Part shown: piece by piece, positions 33,704 to 42,458 of the stretch
Position numbering within the stretch: the first letter of the stretch is position 1
Layout: every line of letters begins with the position of its first letter
NCBI RefSeq assembly: GCF_020734105.1
Contig: NZ_JAJAFR010000025.1
Coordinates: 1-47,950, forward strand
Origin: Alkalihalobacillus deserti
GTDB taxonomy: Bacteria; Bacillota; Bacilli; Bacillales; Bacillaceae_D
Length of the DNA stretch: 47,950 bases
Reading direction: 5' to 3'
Notes under the pieces: model-generated
The model's input: only the letters and a program-made list of their open reading frames with translations
Databases searched by the model: none
What the model was told of the DNA's origin: nothing
Program-made: the position numbers and the translations under genes

Positions 33704-33720
33704 TGTTAAGTTATCTAACA
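33704..33720. promoter_or_regulatory. TnrA/GlnR-type site upstream of cobA-nirB-nirD
   Basis: TGTTAAGTTATCTAACA fits TGTNAN7TNACA exactly on both strands. It lies 93-109 bases before the cobA ATG. A minus-strand -10-like TATAAA or GATACA follows at about 33657-33671, placing the site near -50 to -60, as at TnrA-activated promoters. Nitrogen-limitation control of nitrite assimilation is therefore predicted. Confidence 0.8.
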
Positions 33721-33815
33721 GAGTTTTTGATTTAACCTTTTGTAAATCCTTTAGCAGCAACATTATTAGTAACAGCTTAGCTTTTTACTTGAAAATTAAA
33801 GTTGGTAGAGGCATT

Positions 33816-33947
33816 CGTGCAGTTATAGAAGGTCCGTGCCATTACTCTGATTTCCGCCCAATTATAGTGGAATCTCGTGCAATTACTCTGATCTTGGCGC
33901 AATTGTAGTGAATCTTGAGCAATTAACCTGGTCTTGGCGCAATTCAT
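33816..33947. repeat. Seven tandem ~20-bp degenerate repeats
   Basis: Units begin at 33816, 33835, 33855, 33876, 33896, 33916 and 33936, each around a core GYGCAATTA followed by alternating TAGTGAATCT and CTCTGATCTT halves. The period is 19-21 bases, about two helical turns. They fall in the 790-base gap between divergent cobA and narK. Confidence 0.8.
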
Positions 33948-34403
33948 AAATGCTTTGTAATGGAATAGTTGATAATCGCAGTTAAAGTTCCTCTCCCTAT
34001 TTACTTCTTTATGAGAAGATGCTCTCTCATTTCAAATACCAATAAAAATACTGTTAAATTTCCTCCCTAATTTCCTGACAATGTGAAAAACTAATGCAAA
34101 CATATAAGGTGTATTACAAATACTTTTTCGAAGATCGAAACAAGTTCTCATACTCTCGTGTTATTAAATTGCTAGCGTTTTACGATCGTATAAACCATGT
34201 CACATTTTTTATCGAGAAATAAGACAACGAACAATTCATCATGTAAAAATGAAAACTGTGTTTTATATACTTGTTCATGGGGAGAAAAGCACCTTAAGAG
34301 ATTATTTTTCTATCACTTACGCTTCTAACTACCAGAAAAGTCAAACTATTTTTTCTGTTTTACCTTTAAATAACAATGATTCATAAAAAAAGGAGTGGTA
34401 TTC

Positions 34404-35921
34404 ATGACCGTGTCAGACATTTTCAAATTTAAGAATGAACGTATTAAGGTTTTGCATTTTACTTGGTTCGCATTTTTTGTTTCTTTCTTTGCCTGGTATA
34501 GTATGGCTCCTCTGGCTACAACAATGATGGAAGACATGGGGTGGTTAACTCCTCAACACATTGCCGCTCTAGGGATTTGTAACGTAGTACTTACCATCCC
34601 AGCTCGAATTATCATCGGTTCGTTATTGGATAAATACGGTCCAAGAATTGTCTATTCTGGATTGTTAATCACGATGTCAATTCCAGCGGTTACCTTTGCC
34701 TTCGGTGATACCTGGGCGCAATTAATGGTGTCACGCCTGATCCTTGGTAGCATTGGGGCAAGCTTTGTCATCGGAATTCGTATGGTTGCAGAATGGTTCC
34801 CGCCAAAGAACGTTGGTTTTGCAGAAGGAATTTATGGCGGATGGGGTAATTTTGGTTCTGCTGCTGCTGCAATGTTGTTGCCTTGGTTTGCTTTAACTCT
34901 TCTTGGTGGAGATAATGGGTGGAGATATGCTCTTGCCTTTACAGGTGTGATTTGTTTCGTATACGGGATCATTTATTACATTTTTGTAAGAGATACTCCT
35001 GAAGGAAAGGCATTAGTGAAACCTAAAAAGGCATCAGCTCTTGAGGTGAGTACTTGGGGCGACTTAGTACAACTTATTGCTTGGACCATCCCTCTTGGCG
35101 GTGCACTAGCAGTAAGTGCTTGGAGATTAGAGGGTCTTGGTTTTATTACGGATGAAATCTTATACATTGTCTACGCGACTATCATACTGGTTGTTATTTA
35201 TCAAATTTACAACATCTTAAAAGTCAATGTACCAAGGCTTAAAAAAGGTGTACCTGAGGAAGACAAATATAAGTTTAAAAATGTTGGGGCTTTAAATAGT
35301 ACGTATTTTGCAAACTTCGGAGCAGAATTGGCTATCATCTCCATGTTACCGATGTTCTTTCAATTAACTTTTTCACTTTCAGCTGCTCAAGCTGGACTGA
35401 TTGCCTCCACCTTTGCCTTTGTTAACTTAGTCGCTCGTCCACTAGGTGGAGTTCTTTCGGATCGTATGGGTAGTCGCCGCAAAGTGATGCTTGTGTATAT
35501 GATTGGTATTTCAATTGGTCTTGTATTAATGGGCTTCATGAACTCTAGTTGGCCTTTAGTATTAGCTATCGCCATTACCGTACTAACATCTATGTTTATT
35601 CAAGGGGCAGAAGGAGCAACGTTCGCTGTCATTCCAATGATTAAAAAGCGTGTAACAGGACAAATTGCCGGCATGTCTGGCGCTTATGGAAATGTTGGTG
35701 CAACGATTTACCTAACACTTTATACATTTGTAACACCCCAGCAATTCTTCTTTATCCTAGCCACTGGCGCATTTGCTAGTTTCGTTATTTGTTACTTCAC
35801 TCTTGAAGAACCGAAAAACTCATTTGAAGATGAGTATTATTTAACCGAGGCTGAGTTACAGCAACAGGCTGACGCTGATGCTAATCTTGCTAAGCAGGGT
35901 CTTGAAAGGAAAGCCCAATAA
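34404..35921 (+). CDS. narK: NarK/NasA-type nitrate/nitrite transporter (MFS)
   Basis: 505 residues with about 12 transmembrane helices. Nitrate signature 1 is YGGWGNFGSAAAAMLLPWF (near 145) and signature 2 is SGAYGNVGATIYLTLY (near 430). MFS loop motif LDKYGPR is near residue 80. The ATG at 34404 is preceded by AAAGGAG; a GTG nine bases upstream overlaps the ribosome site. It is divergent from the nitrite reductase operon and supplies its substrate. I found no exact TnrA box on its own side. Confidence 0.95.
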   Translation: MTVSDIFKFKNERIKVLHFTWFAFFVSFFAWYSMAPLATTMMEDMGWLTPQHIAALGICNVVLTIPARIIIGSLLDKYGPRIVYSGLLITMSIPAVTFAFGDTWAQLMVSRLILGSIGASFVIGIRMVAEWFPPKNVGFAEGIYGGWGNFGSAAAAMLLPWFALTLLGGDNGWRYALAFTGVICFVYGIIYYIFVRDTPEGKALVKPKKASALEVSTWGDLVQLIAWTIPLGGALAVSAWRLEGLGFITDEILYIVYATIILVVIYQIYNILKVNVPRLKKGVPEEDKYKFKNVGALNSTYFANFGAELAIISMLPMFFQLTFSLSAAQAGLIASTFAFVNLVARPLGGVLSDRMGSRRKVMLVYMIGISIGLVLMGFMNSSWPLVLAIAITVLTSMFIQGAEGATFAVIPMIKKRVTGQIAGMSGAYGNVGATIYLTLYTFVTPQQFFFILATGAFASFVICYFTLEEPKNSFEDEYYLTEAELQQQADADANLAKQGLERKAQ

Positions 35922-35928
35922 TAGAATC

Positions 35929-35964
35929 AAAAAACTAGCTTGCGTTCGTCCAAGCTAGTTTTCT
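35929..35964 (+). terminator. Terminator after narK
   Basis: Stem AACTAGCTTG / CAAGCTAGTT followed by TTCTATTTT. Confidence 0.85.
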
Positions 35965-36099
35965 ATTTTGCCAAATAAGTAGTTTCGATACTAGGTTTAG
36001 CCTATAGAACAATAACCTATTAGCAAAAATTGCTTGAATTAAACCATACTCACTAATTTTTATTTAATTAAACCACCCACTAGTTGAAGAATGAATGCT

Positions 36100-36501
36100 C
36101 TATCTGAGCCATTTTACTGTATAAATCTTAGTTCCTTTTCCTATTTCAGATTGTATTTCAAACTCATCCATTAACCTTTTTACAGAAGGAAGACCATATC
36201 CCAAACCATTTGAAGTAGAAAAACCATCAATTAAGGCCTTTTCAATATTTTCTATTCCATTTCCTTCATCAAGCGCTATTATTTTTAGCCCTTTTTTATT
36301 TAGCATAGTGACTTCCTGAAGAAAGATTTCTCCATATTCAGCATAATTAATTATATTTCTTGCAAGCTCTGAAACTGCTATTTCTATTTTTGCTTTATCT
36401 ACTATGTTAAAACCAACATTATCTGCGAGCTTTCTAGCCGTAATTCTAACTGGATAAAGGTCCCACTCATTTGATATTTTAACTTTAGTTAAAGTCGCCA
36501 T
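36100..36501 (-). CDS. Second RsbT-like serine kinase (orphan paralog)
   Basis: 133 residues, full GHKL fold: N box VSELARNIINYAEYGE (about 44-59), G1 ALDEGNGIENI, G2 GLGYGLPSVKRLMDEFEI, and the KWLR ending seen in RsbT. Similar to RsbT of this window along its whole length. No RsbS, RsbR or RsbU paralog is adjacent. Its start overlaps the end of the upstream sensor gene by 17 bases, so both are one operon. It may act on an RsbU-like phosphatase or interfere with the main sigma-B pathway; inference only. Confidence 0.85.
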   Translation of the reverse strand: MATLTKVKISNEWDLYPVRITARKLADNVGFNIVDKAKIEIAVSELARNIINYAEYGEIFLQEVTMLNKKGLKIIALDEGNGIENIEKALIDGFSTSNGLGYGLPSVKRLMDEFEIQSEIGKGTKIYTVKWLR

Positions 36502-37129
36502 TGCTTTTGTTTACCTTTTTTCTTAAGTCCTCAAGTTCATCTAAAAGTGAAATAATCATATCATCACTTTTTGCTAGCTCTCTATGCAATGCTTTAATCG
36601 TCTCTTCTTCCCATTCAAAAGGATTCCCATTCTCGGGTGTTATCGGCAAATCCTTATATACACGCCCTTCTTCACTTTCATTTGGTTCAAAATATACCGC
36701 AACTTCACAACCGGGATGGCCCAATGCTATCCTTTTTCGCAAACTAACTTTTCCATAACCAAATCTTCTAGCAGCAATACCGCCAAATACACTAGATGTC
36801 ATGTTGCAAAGATGTGGAGCATCTTGAACAAATTCCCCAAACGGACATCCAGTTGCTTTTACAACAACATGATCAGGATGTACTTCAGAAATAGTAAAGT
36901 GGCCACCGATAGAATTCTTAATATCTACTATTACATCGGCATACTTATCTACTGTCCATCTTTCTTTGCTATGATCATAAAAATCTTCTAACCACTCTCC
37001 AGTTCTAATTCCTATTTGCCGAATGTATTCTTGTGCACTTTCCCCTACTGTTTTGGAGTGTAATTGCGCATACTGAGTTACCAACTTTGATAAGAAAATT
37101 GTACCTGTTAATTGGTTGTCCATAGCCAT
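36485..37129 (-). CDS. Methanogen output domain 1 (MetOD1)-like sensor protein
   Basis: 214 residues. The domain core carries TGCPFGEFVQDAPHLCNMTS, SVFGGIAARRFGYGKVSLRK and ALGHPGCEVAVYFEP; three cysteines at 95, 108 and 141 match the cysteine pattern of MetOD1 domains. The C-terminal ~45 residues (EEETIKALHRELAKSDDMII..LDELEDLRKK) form a coiled coil. No membrane helix. The ATG at 37129 has AAGGAGGG six bases upstream. It is translationally linked to the RsbT-like kinase, so it may be the input sensor of that kinase. Metal, heme or redox sensing by the cysteines is possible but unproven. Confidence 0.8.
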   Translation of the reverse strand: MAMDNQLTGTIFLSKLVTQYAQLHSKTVGESAQEYIRQIGIRTGEWLEDFYDHSKERWTVDKYADVIVDIKNSIGGHFTISEVHPDHVVVKATGCPFGEFVQDAPHLCNMTSSVFGGIAARRFGYGKVSLRKRIALGHPGCEVAVYFEPNESEEGRVYKDLPITPENGNPFEWEEETIKALHRELAKSDDMIISLLDELEDLRKKVNKSNGDFN

Positions 37130-37393
37130 TCTCAACCCTCCTTTTTTATAAGAAAATTGAATAAATCTTATGCTCCATCCTCAGCATAATTAATTATGTC
37201 TGCTCTGAAGCTAGTATTTTTAATTTTTGTTTAGATAATCAACCCTTTATAACCTATATTACTATAAAATCTTTTTCCTTGTTAAATTATCTTGCCATCA
37301 TTATATCCGAGTAGCATTTATAACCCAGACAAGCTAGTTTCTATGTATAATTAATAAAAACAGGCAATGAAACTGATCAAGGAGTGTTATATA

Positions 37394-37688
37394 TTGACTT
37401 TACAACAATTAAAGTATGATATCGAAGTAGCAAACCGGGGATCAATCAATGAAGCTGCTAAGCGGTTATTTATCTCTCAGCCTAGCCTTTCCAATGCCAT
37501 TAAAGAACTAGAAGAAGACATGCAGATTACAATTTTTGAAAGGTCTAATAAATGGAAATGAAATTATTCCCGTACCATTGGATTGCAAAGAAACCATCAA
37601 TATCGGTTGGATTCCCCTAAAAAATGTATCATTATCTATGCTTGGATCTGCTTATATACAAGCGCTCAAGAAATCCATCTCACATTAA
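37394..37688 (+). pseudogene. LysR-type regulator with a large internal deletion
   Basis: The first ~55 codons from the TTG at 37394 encode a LysR helix-turn-helix (VANRGSINEAAKRLFISQPS, LSNAIKELEEDMQ). At about 37550 the sequence jumps, out of frame, to a LysR-like C terminus (IGWIPLKNVSLSMLGSAYIQ) ending at 37688. Roughly 190-200 residues of effector domain are missing. The position beside metE suggests it was a methionine-pathway regulator. AAGGAG precedes the TTG. Confidence 0.85.
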
Positions 37689-37808
37689 CGTACTTATTAT
37701 AGCTTATAACTATATCTAGATATAGATTAATGAAGTTACACTATATCGAACTTTCCGTGCTATTCTTCTAATAACAACCGGTTGTTCAGTTTTAAGATAG
37801 AGAGGAGC

Positions 37809-40108
37809 ATGAGACGATCGTTAAAAGTAGTGTGCTAGGTGATCCGCGTATCGGTTAAAATCGAGAATGGAAAAAAGCGCTTGAAGCGTTTTGGTCAGGG
37901 AGGCTCAATGAACTCGAGTTTCAAAAAGAAATGCATGACATTCGATTAAATCACCTGCAAAAACAGCAGGAAGTCGGCATCGATTTTATCGTAGTGAATG
38001 ATTGTAGTTATTATTATCATGTTCTAGATACCGCAACAATGTTTGGTATTGTTCCGAAACGCTTTCAATACAAAGGAGGAATTGTCCCCCTATCTGTTTA
38101 TTATAGTATGGCCCGAGGAACAGTGGATGCCCCGGCTAGTGAGATGACAAAATGGTTTAACACGAATTATCACTATATTGTACCTGAACTGAATGAGGCG
38201 ACGCCTACTCTAACGGAAAATAAACCGCTACTCGCCTATCGCGAAGCAAAGGAGAAGCTTGGGATTGACGGCAAACCTGTTATTCTCGGTCCTTTGACTT
38301 TCCTGAAGTTATCTAAAGGGTATGATAAAACAGAATTTGATGATATTCTTCGTCAGTTATTACCACTCTATGTAAAAATCCTTCACGAGCTTAAGAACGA
38401 GGGCGTTTCATGGGTACAAATCGACGAACCGATTCTCGTAACGAAGATAAGTGCAGCAGACGTGCATCGATTACAGGCCATTTATAAATTGTTTGCATCA
38501 TCTGTGCCAAATTTGAACATCATGCTACAGACGTACTTTGAATCAGTGGAACATTGCAGAGAGATCATCACGTTGCCTGTTAAAGGAATCGGCCTTGATT
38601 TCGTACATGGATACGTTGGCAACTTAACATCCATTCAAACAGTAGGATTTCCAGAGGATAAAATTTTAGGCGCTGGTGTCATCGATGGTCGTGGCATTTG
38701 GAAAGCTCCTCTTCAAGAAAAACTAGACATACTGGACGTACTTACTAAACATGTCACTCCAGATCGACTTATCGTTCAATCTTCATGTAGTTTGCTTCAT
38801 GTGCCTGTAACAACGAAGCAAGAAGCCGAAGCCGAACTCGAACTTGAATTGAAACATGCTCTTACATTTGCAGATGAGAAATTGGAGGAGTTAGCTTTTC
38901 TAACGAATGCCTTTTCTGAAAACAGGGGCGCACTAACTAAAACTCTTAATGAACACGAACGTATATCAGAAACATTTAGACTTTTTCGAAATGGCAATCA
39001 TAGTAATACCTCGTAAGACGATGCTAATAGTATTCCACTTTTAGAACGTCGTCGAGCCTTTGCTGAGCGTCACCCCTTACAATAAAAGAAATGGAATCTA
39101 CCACTCTTCCCAACTACGACAATCGGTAGCTTTCCCCAGTCCGCAGAAGTGCGAAAAGCTCGGAAATTGTGGCGCAAAGGCGAATGGAGTAAAGAGAAGT
39201 ATTCAACTTTCATCCGTAATCAAATTGATCATTGGATTAAGCTACAGGAGGATATCGGACTCGATGTTCTTGTCCATGGCGAATTCGAACGAACTGATAT
39301 GGTCGAGTTCTTTGGTGAAAAGCTTGAGGGCTTTGCGTTTACGCAAAATGGATGGGTCCAATCATATGGCTCTCGTTGTGTGAAACTACCCGTTATATTT
39401 GCAGATATTGCTTTCCAAGGTGCGATGACAGTAGAAGAAACGAAATATGCTCAATCATTGACTGAACGACCTGTGAAAGGAATGCTGACAGGTCCGATTA
39501 CGATCATGAATTGGTCCTTTGTTCGCGAAGACATCACACGTGAACAAATTGCTTATCAGCTTGCCAACGCACTTAGACAGGAAGTCAAGGCACTTGAACA
39601 AGCGGGGATTGGTATGATACAGGTCGATGAACCAGCTGTTCGTGAAGGCCTCCCACTAAAAGAGCATGAACAAGCACAATACCTAGAATCGGCAGTCCGC
39701 GCATTCCGACAAACAACTTGTTCAGTGGAAGATACTACGCAAATACATACTCATATGTGTTATTGTGAATTTCACGACATGATCCAATCGATCGTAGCAA
39801 TGGACGCTGATGTCATTTCAATCGAGACGTCTCGAAGTCACGGGGAACTCATACAGAGCTTCGAACTGAACACCTATAAACAAGGAATCGGCTTAGGTGT
39901 ATATGATATACACAGTCCCCGCATTCCCCTCGTAGAAGAAATGACTAGTATGATTGAACGCGCTTTACGTGTGCTTGATCCGAATCTTTTTTGGATTAAT
40001 CCAGACTGTGGGTTAAAAACACGAGGAACGAAAGAAACCATTGATTCATTGAAGAACATGGTTGAAGCAACACAGATCGCTCGTGCGAACCATTCATCGT
40101 GTGTTTAG
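37809..40108 (+). pseudogene. metE: metE, cobalamin-independent methionine synthase, interrupted by in-frame stops
   Basis: The whole ~760-codon frame is present in one phase (37814-40108). Homology starts VKSSVLGDPRIG, then TAA at 37856, then NREWKKALEAFW. A TAA at 39014 and another at 39083 interrupt the linker between the two barrels, after which LPLFPTTTIGSFPQ resumes. The ATG at 37809 is itself two bases out of phase. Zinc-ligand regions of the C-terminal barrel are intact (HTHMCYCEFHD, IETSRSHGEL, INPDCGLK). Conserved N-barrel residues are altered (NDCSYYYHVL for NDFSxYDHVL). No functional full-length protein is expected; the two long pieces (37931-39016 and from about 39149) might still be translated. 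Confidence 0.9.
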
Positions 40109-40269
40109 ATAACGTTGTGAAAATCATTGTATTTTTTCGATTAGATGTCCTAGTTTCGTCATTCCTACCCTCCGTTGTAAGGTTGAAGTTTATCTAAATA
40201 AACTTCCTGTATTTCACGCTAGAAAGCGCTTATAACAGCACTTGTCGCGCCTGCCCAATAGTTGAGGAA

Positions 40270-40308
40270 GAACAGGAGCAACCTCATATGGTTGCTCCTA
40301 CTGTTCAA
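40270..40308. terminator. Hairpin downstream of metE
   Basis: Stem AACAGGAGCAACC / GGTTGCTCC(TA)CTGTT with an ATAT loop region. No strong T run, so termination is likely but not certain. Confidence 0.55.
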
Positions 40309-40550
40309 GTTATGCATCCGCTAGTTCAACAAGCACCTTCTCTTTCCATGTACATTAGCATCGAACTATTCATTAACTTTGATTTCATTTAATACAAAAG
40401 AAAAAAGAAGAATAAGTTTCAGTGTCCTTGTGGTATAACGACATACAAATAACTGAAAATTTGTTCTAAACAAACAATTACAATTGTTTAGATCTACTGT
40501 AAAATGAGTCTTATGTCTGTATTAACTTTATATTTTTCAGGAGGAAAGTC

Positions 40551-40721
40551 ATGAAAATCCAAAAGATAACAATTTATTTGTTGGAATTTAAAATTAAATT
40601 ATTACGTATCCGTATGGTTTATAATGGTCGATTAAAGGGACTTACCCACCCTGATACTATTAAACATAGTCAAAACCTAGATGTTCACTTGAATAGATAC
40701 CATCGAATACAATCCATATAG
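40551..40721 (+). CDS. Spo0E-like aspartyl-phosphate phosphatase (small)
   Basis: 56 residues. After MKIQKITIYLLEFKIKLLRI the stretch GLTHPDTIKHSQNLDVHLNR matches the Spo0E family pattern (hairpin of two helices with SQxLDxxLNxY). Such proteins dephosphorylate Spo0A-P and delay sporulation. AGGAGG lies seven bases before the ATG at 40551. It is a monocistronic small gene with no homologous neighbour. Confidence 0.82.
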   Translation: MKIQKITIYLLEFKIKLLRIRMVYNGRLKGLTHPDTIKHSQNLDVHLNRYHRIQSI

Positions 40722-40900
40722 AAAAATACTTGATATTAATGAGCAATAGCGGTCAATTCCACCATAAGAGTGAGTTGGTTTTCCATCTTTCTTGTTCCAC
40801 TAAGGAGCGTTTGTTCAATAAGAAAAACAGCGTTACTTGAAGATGTAAAAGGTACTACTGTATTTTCAATAATGCCCCAATCGTAATCTCCTCTTATTTT

Positions 40901-41107
40901 TCATGAACCAAAAAATAAATCCAGTATATTTGATGGCGTAGAAGAGTGCTTATTATAGAACTCGGAATAACCACAGTTCTTACAATAAACAACAATAAAC
41001 TCATTACGTTGAACATCAAACATTTTAGATAATCCTGTTCCCGTCATTGCAACTTCCTTTTTCCCTGCATCTTTGCTTTCACATTTTATACAACCTTTTC
41101 CGGACAT
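40901..41107 (-). CDS. Small zinc-ribbon protein (DUF2082-like)
   Basis: 68 residues with two Cys pairs: GCIKCESKDAG (Cys6, Cys9) and VVYCKNCGYSEFYNK (about 41-52). The spacing and the CGYSEFY segment fit zinc-ribbon proteins of the DUF2082 type, which are probably nucleic-acid binding. The bacterial role is not known. It is isolated on the minus strand. Confidence 0.78.
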   Translation of the reverse strand: MSGKGCIKCESKDAGKKEVAMTGTGLSKMFDVQRNEFIVVYCKNCGYSEFYNKHSSTPSNILDLFFGS

Positions 41108-41160
41108 ACTTGTTCCCCTCTCCTAGACCTGATTTATGATTTTCATCATAAGTTAAAAGA

Positions 41161-41226
41161 TTAGATTTTTAGAAAGAGAAAACCATATATTAAAGCAACA
41201 CATATTACAATAAACAATCCAAACAT
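41161..41226 (-). CDS. 21-residue hydrophobic micro-peptide, coupled to the next upstream ORF
   Basis: MFGLFIVICVALIYGFLFLK plus Ile, a single membrane helix ending in Lys. Its ATG overlaps the stop of the preceding micro-ORF (TAATG), so it can be translated only by coupling or re-initiation. Unknown family; it may be chance. Confidence 0.4.
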   Translation of the reverse strand: MFGLFIVICVALIYGFLFLKI

Positions 41227-41306
41227 TATAAACCCATAAACAAAGCCTTACCCATTGAAAATAAATCTAAGAACATACTTTTTAAAGTATCAACTACCTT
41301 ATACAT
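41226..41306 (-). CDS. 26-residue amphipathic micro-peptide
   Basis: MYKVVDTLKSMFLDLFSMGK then ALFMGL; alternating charged and bulky residues give an amphipathic helix. The ATG at 41306 has AGGGGGG six bases upstream. It is followed by the coupled hydrophobic ORF. Resembles small membrane-active peptides in general character only. Confidence 0.45.
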   Translation of the reverse strand: MYKVVDTLKSMFLDLFSMGKALFMGL

Positions 41307-41392
41307 AAAAAACCCCCTAACAACAAACGCCCGCCTATTTTTTACCATAAAGATCCATTATCTCATTGAAGAAAACTGTTCTTTAGTTTAAA

Positions 41393-41420
41393 AGCGTCCT
41401 GCTGCTAATGCAGGAACGCT
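41393..41420. terminator. Hairpin between the micro-peptides and the lipoprotein relic
   Basis: Stem AGCGTCCTGC / GCAGGAACGCT around TGCTAAT, flanked by TTTAGTTTA on both sides. It probably ends the lipoprotein transcript. Confidence 0.6.
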
Positions 41421-41445
41421 TCCTTTAGTTTAATAACGCTAAGGA

Positions 41446-42155
41446 TTAAATTAAAAATTTTAACGGTTTTCCATCAGACCAAGACTCCAATTGTTCTATC
41501 GAGTCCGTCTGAAACACCATCCCTTCTCTGTCAAAAACCATAATCATTGGGAGTTTTCCAAGATTAAGTTCTTCCTTATAATCGATTGCTAAACCTTCAA
41601 CATAAGGGTACCCAGGATATTCCGCCCGAAAATGACTCAGGAACATGTTTTTCAAAGTCCATTTCATCGTATGGAGGTGTTGTACCTTCCTGATATAATA
41701 CTACGGTGTGTAAATTATCTCCTTTCGCTAAAAAACGTTCTAATTTCTCCTCCCTGGACATCTCTAATTGAATAATATCAGTTGCCATAGAAACTGTTTT
41801 ATGACTAGAACTTGACGTATCCGATTCTACAAATACTGCTAATTTCTCCCCTTTCTTAAAATCCTCTGGTTGTACGTCAAATCCTTGCTCATCTTGAAAA
41901 GTAGTGTTTTCATTATATGTAATTGTTTTGGAATACATCATATCATTCACTTCAGTTTTGCCTCGGTTTATCCATTTGGAAATATCCAAGTGAAGTTCTT
42001 GTTTTTGTGTGTCTATGTGAGCAAATAGCTTGTCATTGTGTCATCGGTAATTTTCTCCATCGTGCCTTCACCATCATCACTTTCTCCATAGGAACATCCT
42101 ACTGATACACAAGATTCAATAGTACAAAAATAAGAATTTTAAACCAGGTTCTCAT
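41446..42155 (-). pseudogene. Lipoprotein gene broken by at least three frameshifts
   Basis: The ATG at 42155 has GGGAGGTG upstream and opens a signal peptide (MRTWFKILIFVLLNLVYQ), then a stop. In another frame the lipobox SVGCS and GESDDGEGTMEKITDDTMT follow. A second shift leads to LFAHIDTQKQELHLDISKWI and a long body (to GTTPPYDEMDFEKHVPESFS). A third shift near 41635-41650 leads to the tail AEYPGYPYVEGLAIDYKEEL ... KLPMIMVFDREGMVFQT. The product would have been a ~230-residue exported lipoprotein of unknown family with a thioredoxin-like-looking tail. Confidence 0.78.
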
Positions 42156-42458
42156 AAATACACCTCCCTTAATTGTTAGACGATTTTAAAAAAATAGTTT
42201 CAGCTTATTCCATTATCCTGTCCGTTAGTGAAAAAAGACCGTCGCAGTGACGATCTCGTTGTTGTATAAAAGCACTCGTTTAGTTTAAGTGTAACATTTC
42301 ACAAATTAATTTTTAGAGTTAAATCCTCTCATACCTTTTCCTATTCCAATGCCTAAAAGTTATGAGTAATTCTTCCCCGTCTTACATTAGTTCTCTTTAT
42401 ATTTTCAACTTAGACAGGGAAATATAAAAAGATTGTAAATTCTAAAGGAGATTATTAA

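Noticed and set aside
34081..34403. TnrA or Fnr box directly in front of narK
   Set aside because: I checked the TGT and TGTGA occurrences; none keeps both half-sites at the required spacing.
42232..42256. Hairpin AGACCGTCGCAGTGACGATCT as an operator
   Set aside because: A minus-strand T run follows, so it is more likely a terminator left from a lost gene; no gene upstream supports either use.
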